Source: Echinicola shivajiensis | GTDB taxonomy: Bacteria > Bacteroidota > Bacteroidia > Cytophagales > Cyclobacteriaceae | Length of the DNA: 64,000 nt | NCBI RefSeq assembly: GCF_018642165.1 | Contig: NZ_JAHHZM010000009.1 | Location: 62,001 to 126,000, forward strand | Reading direction: 5' to 3' | Part shown: positions 59,596 to 64,000 of the stretch, one piece after another | Layout of the letters: each line of letters starts with the position of its first letter | How positions within the stretch are numbered: the first letter of the stretch is position 1 | The notes under the pieces: generated by a model | What the model was told of the DNA's origin: nothing | Seen by the model: only the letters and a program-made list of their open reading frames with translations | Database searches by the model: none | Position numbers and translations under genes: made by a program

Positions 59596-61089
59596 ATGAA
59601 AAATTGGATTCTTTTTACGATGACCGCAGTCATTGTTTTCTTATTGGCAATGTTGGCATACTCCATTATGGATAGGAAGACAGAGGCAAAATTTGCTTAT
59701 GTTCCCAAGGTAGATATCAATGACATCGAACCAAGGGACTCCATATGGGGGCTTAATTTTCCAAGGCAGTACCAATCCTATATGAAAACCAAGGATACAT
59801 CCTTTCATAGTATGTATAATTCTAGTGGTCATGTAGCTGTTTTGGAAGAGGATCCTGAATTGGTGATTCTTTGGGCAGGATATGCTTTTAGCAAGGAGTA
59901 CAACCAACCAAAAGGCCATGCACATGCAGTTGATGATATTAGGGAAATACTCAGAACGGGGGCTCCGATGGAAGCAGGGGAAGGTCCTATGCCCAGTACC
60001 TGCTGGACCTGTAAAAGCCCAGATGTCCCTAGGTTGATGAAAGAACTTGGGGTAACAGAATATTACAGTAAAAAATGGTCAGATTTCGGTTCTGAAGTTA
60101 TCAACCCTATTGGTTGTGCAGACTGTCATAGCCCTGAGACCATGAACCTGACCATTACCCGTCCAGCATTGATAGAGGCCTTTGAATCAATGGGTAAGGA
60201 TATCAATGCTGCAAGTCATCAAGAAATGAGAAGTTTGGTTTGTGCACAATGCCATGTGGAATATTATTTCGTTAAAAATGCACCCGGTAAAGAAGGTGCT
60301 CAATACCTGACTTTTCCATGGAGGGATGGGATGGACGAGAAGTCCGTGGAGGCCTATTATGACCAAATTGATTTTGCGGATTGGGTAAATCCTATTAGTA
60401 AAACGCCGATGCTGAAAGCTCAGCACCCTGATTATGAATTGTTCACATTGGGAGTGCATGCCAAGAGAGGTGTTTCTTGTGCAGATTGTCATATGCCATA
60501 CAAAACCGAAGGAGGTCAGAAGTTTACAGATCACCATATTGGCTCACCACTCAGCAATGTTGAAAATTCCTGTTTTGTCTGTCACCGGGAGAAAAAAGAT
60601 GATCTGATTTCTGATGTTTTTGAACGACAACGAATTATTAAGGAGGGCTCACAAAAACTGATGAGATTGATAGCTATGGCCCATATTGAGGCTGGCAAAG
60701 CTTGGGAACTTGGAGCTACACAGGAACAAATGGATAATATTCAACTTGGAATTAGGCATGCCCAATGGAGATGGGATTATGCGGTGGCTTCACATGGAGC
60801 GGCCTTTCATGCACCTTTGGCCACCAGCAGTATTGTGACTTCAGCAACGGGAATCATAGAGGAAACAAGAATAGAATTAGCCAGATTATTAGCGGATTTA
60901 GGGCATAATAAGCCTGTTGAAATGCCGGATTTTAAGGATACTGAGGCTTTACAAGCCTATGTGGGCTGGGATATCGAAAAGGATAAGGTTGCAAAGGAAA
61001 AATTTCTGGAAGAGGTGGTTCCTGTTTGGTTGAAAGAAGGGAAAAGGCGTGAGGAAGGTTATTCAGTCAATATGATTTCTGATAAATGA
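59596..61089 (+). CDS. nrfA: Cytochrome c nitrite reductase, catalytic subunit
   Basis: A 497-residue pentahaem nitrite reductase that reduces nitrite to ammonium in the periplasm with six electrons. The special active-site haem motif C136-W-T-C-K140 has the lysine ligand of NrfA. The other four are C174-A-D-C-H178, C216-A-Q-C-H220, C295-A-D-C-H299 and C326-F-V-C-H330. The N-terminal hydrophobic stretch (about 5-22) is a signal peptide or anchor. The gene starts 13 bases after nrfH and is followed by ccsBA, which should attach its haems. Confidence 0.96.
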   Translation: MKNWILFTMTAVIVFLLAMLAYSIMDRKTEAKFAYVPKVDINDIEPRDSIWGLNFPRQYQSYMKTKDTSFHSMYNSSGHVAVLEEDPELVILWAGYAFSKEYNQPKGHAHAVDDIREILRTGAPMEAGEGPMPSTCWTCKSPDVPRLMKELGVTEYYSKKWSDFGSEVINPIGCADCHSPETMNLTITRPALIEAFESMGKDINAASHQEMRSLVCAQCHVEYYFVKNAPGKEGAQYLTFPWRDGMDEKSVEAYYDQIDFADWVNPISKTPMLKAQHPDYELFTLGVHAKRGVSCADCHMPYKTEGGQKFTDHHIGSPLSNVENSCFVCHREKKDDLISDVFERQRIIKEGSQKLMRLIAMAHIEAGKAWELGATQEQMDNIQLGIRHAQWRWDYAVASHGAAFHAPLATSSIVTSATGIIEETRIELARLLADLGHNKPVEMPDFKDTEALQAYVGWDIEKDKVAKEKFLEEVVPVWLKEGKRREEGYSVNMISDK

Positions 61090-61152
61090 TGGAAAAGCCA
61101 AAACAAGTATTGACTGGAATATTTTTAATTTGATTACCCAAATTGATGCCAT

Positions 61153-64000
61153 ATGAGATTATTAAGGTTGCTGGTATCCAGCAAGTTTATGTTGCTATTG
61201 TTGATCTTGTTTGCCATTGCTTCCGCTGTGGCGACATTTTTGGAAAATGACTTTGGAACTGCTGCAGCATGGGAAATGATTTATGAATCTATTTGGTTTG
61301 AAATGATCATGATTCTCCTGGCAGTTAATTTTTTGGCCAATATTAGGAGGTACCGACTTTTTACCAATAAAAAATGGCCTATTGGTTTATTTCACATTGC
61401 CTTTGTCCTCATTATTATAGCTGCAGGAATTACCCGTTATTTTGGGGAAGAGGGCATCATTCATATTCGAGAGGGGAATGCCCAAAATATTTATTACAGT
61501 AATGAGTCCTATCTCCAATTGAGGTCCGTTAATGGTGATGGCCATGAAAATTTTCAAAAGCCGATTACCCTTACTGCCAGCAGCAATTTGCCCGTAAAGG
61601 TAGAAGTACCTATTGAAGAAGGACTTCACCTGCAAATCAAGGAATTTATCCCCCATGCCAGAGTGGACTTTCAATCTGGAGATCAGGATTATCTCGAAGT
61701 GGCACTCACTACCGGTGGTGGCAGGGAGGACTTTACTTTGCCCTTAGGAGAAGAGTTGCAAATGGGAGCGATTGGCCTAGGAACTAGTTTGGCAAGCGAT
61801 AGTCCTATTGTTATTTATCAAATGGATAGTACCTGGATGATCAAAACTAGTCAACATCTGCAAGTGATGGAAATGAGCACCCAAGAATTGGGAGTATTGC
61901 ATGCAGGGGAGGAAAAGCCACTACAACTTTGGGCATTATATCAATGGCCGGAAGGTGCATTTTTGGTCAAATCCATTCAAGAAAATAGTAAACAGGTTTT
62001 TGTAGAGGAAACCGATCCCGAAATTGCAGAGAACCTTACCAATGCCGTCTTATTGGAGGTTTCTGATAATGAGGGGGAATTGGTTGAATCGGTTTATGTG
62101 CAACTTGTGAAGATCAATCCCAATTGGCACAGCTTTGATTATATGGGAAAGACTTTTCAAATCACTTTTGGGCCAAAGGCTAAACTTTTACCATTTTTTG
62201 TCTATCTAAAGGACTTTCAGATGGAACGCTATCCAGGCAGTCAAAGCCCCTCTAGCTATGCAAGTGAGGTAGTTGTGGAGGATGGAGAAAAGGCCTTTGA
62301 TCACAGGATATTTATGAACAATGTGCTGGATTATAAAGGCTACAGATTTTACCAGGCTTCTTATGATATGGATGAAAAAGGAACAGTACTTTCAATAAAC
62401 CGTGACAGATTGGGAAGTAGCCTGACCTATTTAGGCTATTTCTTACTGGGATTAGGGATGTTTTTTACTCTTTTTACCCTAAACAGTCGTTTCCAGTATT
62501 TAAATCTTCGGCTCAAAGATATGAAAAATATGACCACATTTTTTGTGCTGTTTTTAAATTTGGGCTTCGCTTATGCGAAGGAATCTCCATCTGAGCAATG
62601 GATAATCCCTCAAGAAAGAGCAGAAAAGTATGGCCAATTAGTTGTTCAGGATTTGGATGGTCGAATGAAACCATTGAACACTCTTGCCCACGAGATCGTC
62701 AGGAAGCTAACGGGAAAATCCGAAGTCCTACTGGAAGAGCGAGGAATTTCCCTCAGTCCAGAACAATTCCTGCTTGCTGTCCAAATGTATCCTGAGATGA
62801 TAAGCAGTATGTCCATCATCAAAGTGGATCTCGATAAAGGAGCTCAAATATTTAAGTCTTTAGAAATTTCTGAAGGTGAAATGGTGAGCTTTATGGACTT
62901 TATTGGTCCAGAGGGGCGATACAGAATTCAGTCCATGGTAGAGCGGGCGAATATGCTCAAGCCAGCTGAGCGTAATGAGGCAGACAAGGAATTGCTTAAA
63001 GTGGATGAGCGCTTCAATATCTTTTATGGGTTGTTGACAGGCGGCTTTTTAAAAATCTTTCCAAACAGGGTGGATGAAAATAACACTTGGTTTACCAGAG
63101 AAAGTAATACCGACAGTTTTCCTGAAGAGGATGCACTATTTGTGAAAAACATCACCAATATTTATTTGCAGGGACTTAAAGATGGCTTGAACACAGGTGA
63201 TTGGTCCAAGGCAGAGGAATCGTTGGGGTATATCGACCTTTTCCAGCAGAAGGCAGGAGCCGATGTTTATCCGGATGAGAAAAGGGTCAATGCAGAGCTC
63301 CTGTATACCGAATTGAATTTAGGTAATCGACTTTTTGGTTTATTCTGGCTGTTGGGTTTGGTCATGTTGCTTCTGGCCATATGGCAAATGTTTAGAATAA
63401 ATTCCCTTAATACGACTTTATGGAAAATCGGTTTGCTGTTGACTGGCCTTGGTTTTTTTGTTTTTACCTTTCATCTGGGATTGCGATGGTATATCGCCCA
63501 ACATCCGCCATGGAGTGATGGCTTTGAAATGCTCGTTTTTGTCGGTTGGGGCGTTTTATTCTTTGGCTTGGTTTTTTCAGGGAAATCCAAGTTTACTGTT
63601 CCTCTGGGCCTTTTGTTCTCAGGAACCTTGTTGTTTGTCGCATTTTTGGAATGGCTCAATCCTGAAATCACGAACCTGATGCCTGTTTTACATTCCTACT
63701 GGCTTAAGATTCATGTGGCTATTATTGTCAGCAGCTATGCGCCATTGGCTTTGGCGGCGATCATGTCATTGTTTTCTTTATTATTGATCGTCTTCAGGCC
63801 GAAACACCCAGATAGTTCATGGAATAAAAGCATTTTGGAGCTGGCCATAGTCAATGAGCTGGCCATTACTATCGGACTTTTTCTGCTTACCATAGGGACA
63901 TTTTTGGGTGGAGTTTGGGCAAATGAAAGTTGGGGGCGTTACTGGGCTTGGGATCCAAAGGAAACTTGGGCTTTGATTTCAATTTTGATTTATGCTGCTG
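61153..64000 (+). CDS. ccsA: Fused cytochrome c biogenesis protein CcsBA (ResB + CcsA), cut by window end
   Basis: The frame stays open from the ATG at 61153 to the end of the window, at least 949 codons. The first part is ResB/CcsB-like: helices near the start, M-R-L-L-R-L-L-V-S-S-K-F-M-L-L-L-L-I-L-F, then a large periplasmic domain to about residue 415. After about residue 735 a CcsA part starts: W-Y-I-A-Q-H-P-P-W-S-D-G-F-E-M-L. It then reaches the haem-handling W-G-R-Y-W-A-W-D-P-K-E-T-W (WWD motif) at the edge. Such fused proteins export haem and join it to CxxCH sites. It follows nrfA by 63 bases, so it likely matures NrfH and NrfA. Confidence 0.93.
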   Translation, partial: MRLLRLLVSSKFMLLLLILFAIASAVATFLENDFGTAAAWEMIYESIWFEMIMILLAVNFLANIRRYRLFTNKKWPIGLFHIAFVLIIIAAGITRYFGEEGIIHIREGNAQNIYYSNESYLQLRSVNGDGHENFQKPITLTASSNLPVKVEVPIEEGLHLQIKEFIPHARVDFQSGDQDYLEVALTTGGGREDFTLPLGEELQMGAIGLGTSLASDSPIVIYQMDSTWMIKTSQHLQVMEMSTQELGVLHAGEEKPLQLWALYQWPEGAFLVKSIQENSKQVFVEETDPEIAENLTNAVLLEVSDNEGELVESVYVQLVKINPNWHSFDYMGKTFQITFGPKAKLLPFFVYLKDFQMERYPGSQSPSSYASEVVVEDGEKAFDHRIFMNNVLDYKGYRFYQASYDMDEKGTVLSINRDRLGSSLTYLGYFLLGLGMFFTLFTLNSRFQYLNLRLKDMKNMTTFFVLFLNLGFAYAKESPSEQWIIPQERAEKYGQLVVQDLDGRMKPLNTLAHEIVRKLTGKSEVLLEERGISLSPEQFLLAVQMYPEMISSMSIIKVDLDKGAQIFKSLEISEGEMVSFMDFIGPEGRYRIQSMVERANMLKPAERNEADKELLKVDERFNIFYGLLTGGFLKIFPNRVDENNTWFTRESNTDSFPEEDALFVKNITNIYLQGLKDGLNTGDWSKAEESLGYIDLFQQKAGADVYPDEKRVNAELLYTELNLGNRLFGLFWLLGLVMLLLAIWQMFRINSLNTTLWKIGLLLTGLGFFVFTFHLGLRWYIAQHPPWSDGFEMLVFVGWGVLFFGLVFSGKSKFTVPLGLLFSGTLLFVAFLEWLNPEITNLMPVLHSYWLKIHVAIIVSSYAPLALAAIMSLFSLLLIVFRPKHPDSSWNKSILELAIVNELAITIGLFLLTIGTFLGGVWANESWGRYWAWDPKETWALISILIYAA

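Overview
The window looks like a chromosome segment of a Bacteroidetes bacterium, most likely of the Cytophagales/Cyclobacteriaceae (Algoriphagus, Cyclobacterium or Echinicola type). The evidence is moderate-to-low GC, absence of Shine-Dalgarno sequences, TAnnTTTG-type -7 boxes, many exported peptidases and lipoproteins, and family choices such as DUF1835, DUF2007, 188-residue Crp/Fnr proteins and fused CcsBA. No rRNA, tRNA, prophage, transposase or CRISPR array is visible. The right edge cuts through a gene.

Layout. (1) 0.5-4.4 kb: a tight four-gene operon with a membrane fatty-acid hydroxylase, a ketoacyl synthase III fused to a haem-oxygenase-like diiron domain, a 299-residue protein I do not recognise and a DUF1801 protein; it looks like an uncharacterised lipid-modification pathway. 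(2) 4.6-11.5 kb: a fatty-acid degradation operon, marR-fadN-fadA-fadE, with a four-helix-bundle (S23/IVS-type) gene inserted in each of two intercistronic gaps. Each insert is bounded by inverted repeats whose left end supplies the stop codon of the preceding fad gene. (3) 11.7-18.3 kb: YqhD-type alcohol dehydrogenase, Hsp31/DJ-1 protein, bestrophin, a one-chain ethanolamine ammonia-lyase (EutB+EutC) with an export-like N-terminus, and a TlpA/DsbD-alpha pair. (4) 18.4-31 kb: exported M1, M16, S9 and M1 peptidases and a YfcC-type carrier, which together suggest peptide scavenging. A 115-bp tandem intergenic repeat lies here. (5) 31-42.7 kb: metallophosphoesterase, sulfatase, acetyltransferases, small membrane proteins, a D-aminoacylase-like protein lacking the usual metal motif, and a DUF1835 gene split by an in-frame stop. 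(6) 42.8-49.4 kb: a nitrate-type ABC transporter operon with an outer-membrane porin, next to a Crp/Fnr regulator with an N-terminal cysteine cluster. Similar 6-N4-6 palindromes lie before the regulator and before the operon. (7) 49.9-58.5 kb: mixed housekeeping and unknown genes. (8) 58.9 kb to the end: nrfH-nrfA-ccsBA, periplasmic nitrite ammonification with its cytochrome c maturation factor.

Regions 6 and 8 together suggest a nitrate/nitrite-using cell with a dedicated redox-responsive regulator, although no nitrate reductase lies in the window. The most unusual items are the inverted-repeat-bounded S23 elements inside fadNAE, the exported-looking fused EutBC, the KASIII-diiron fusion operon and the candidate Crp/Fnr operator. 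All functional calls come from reading motifs by eye; no database search was run.
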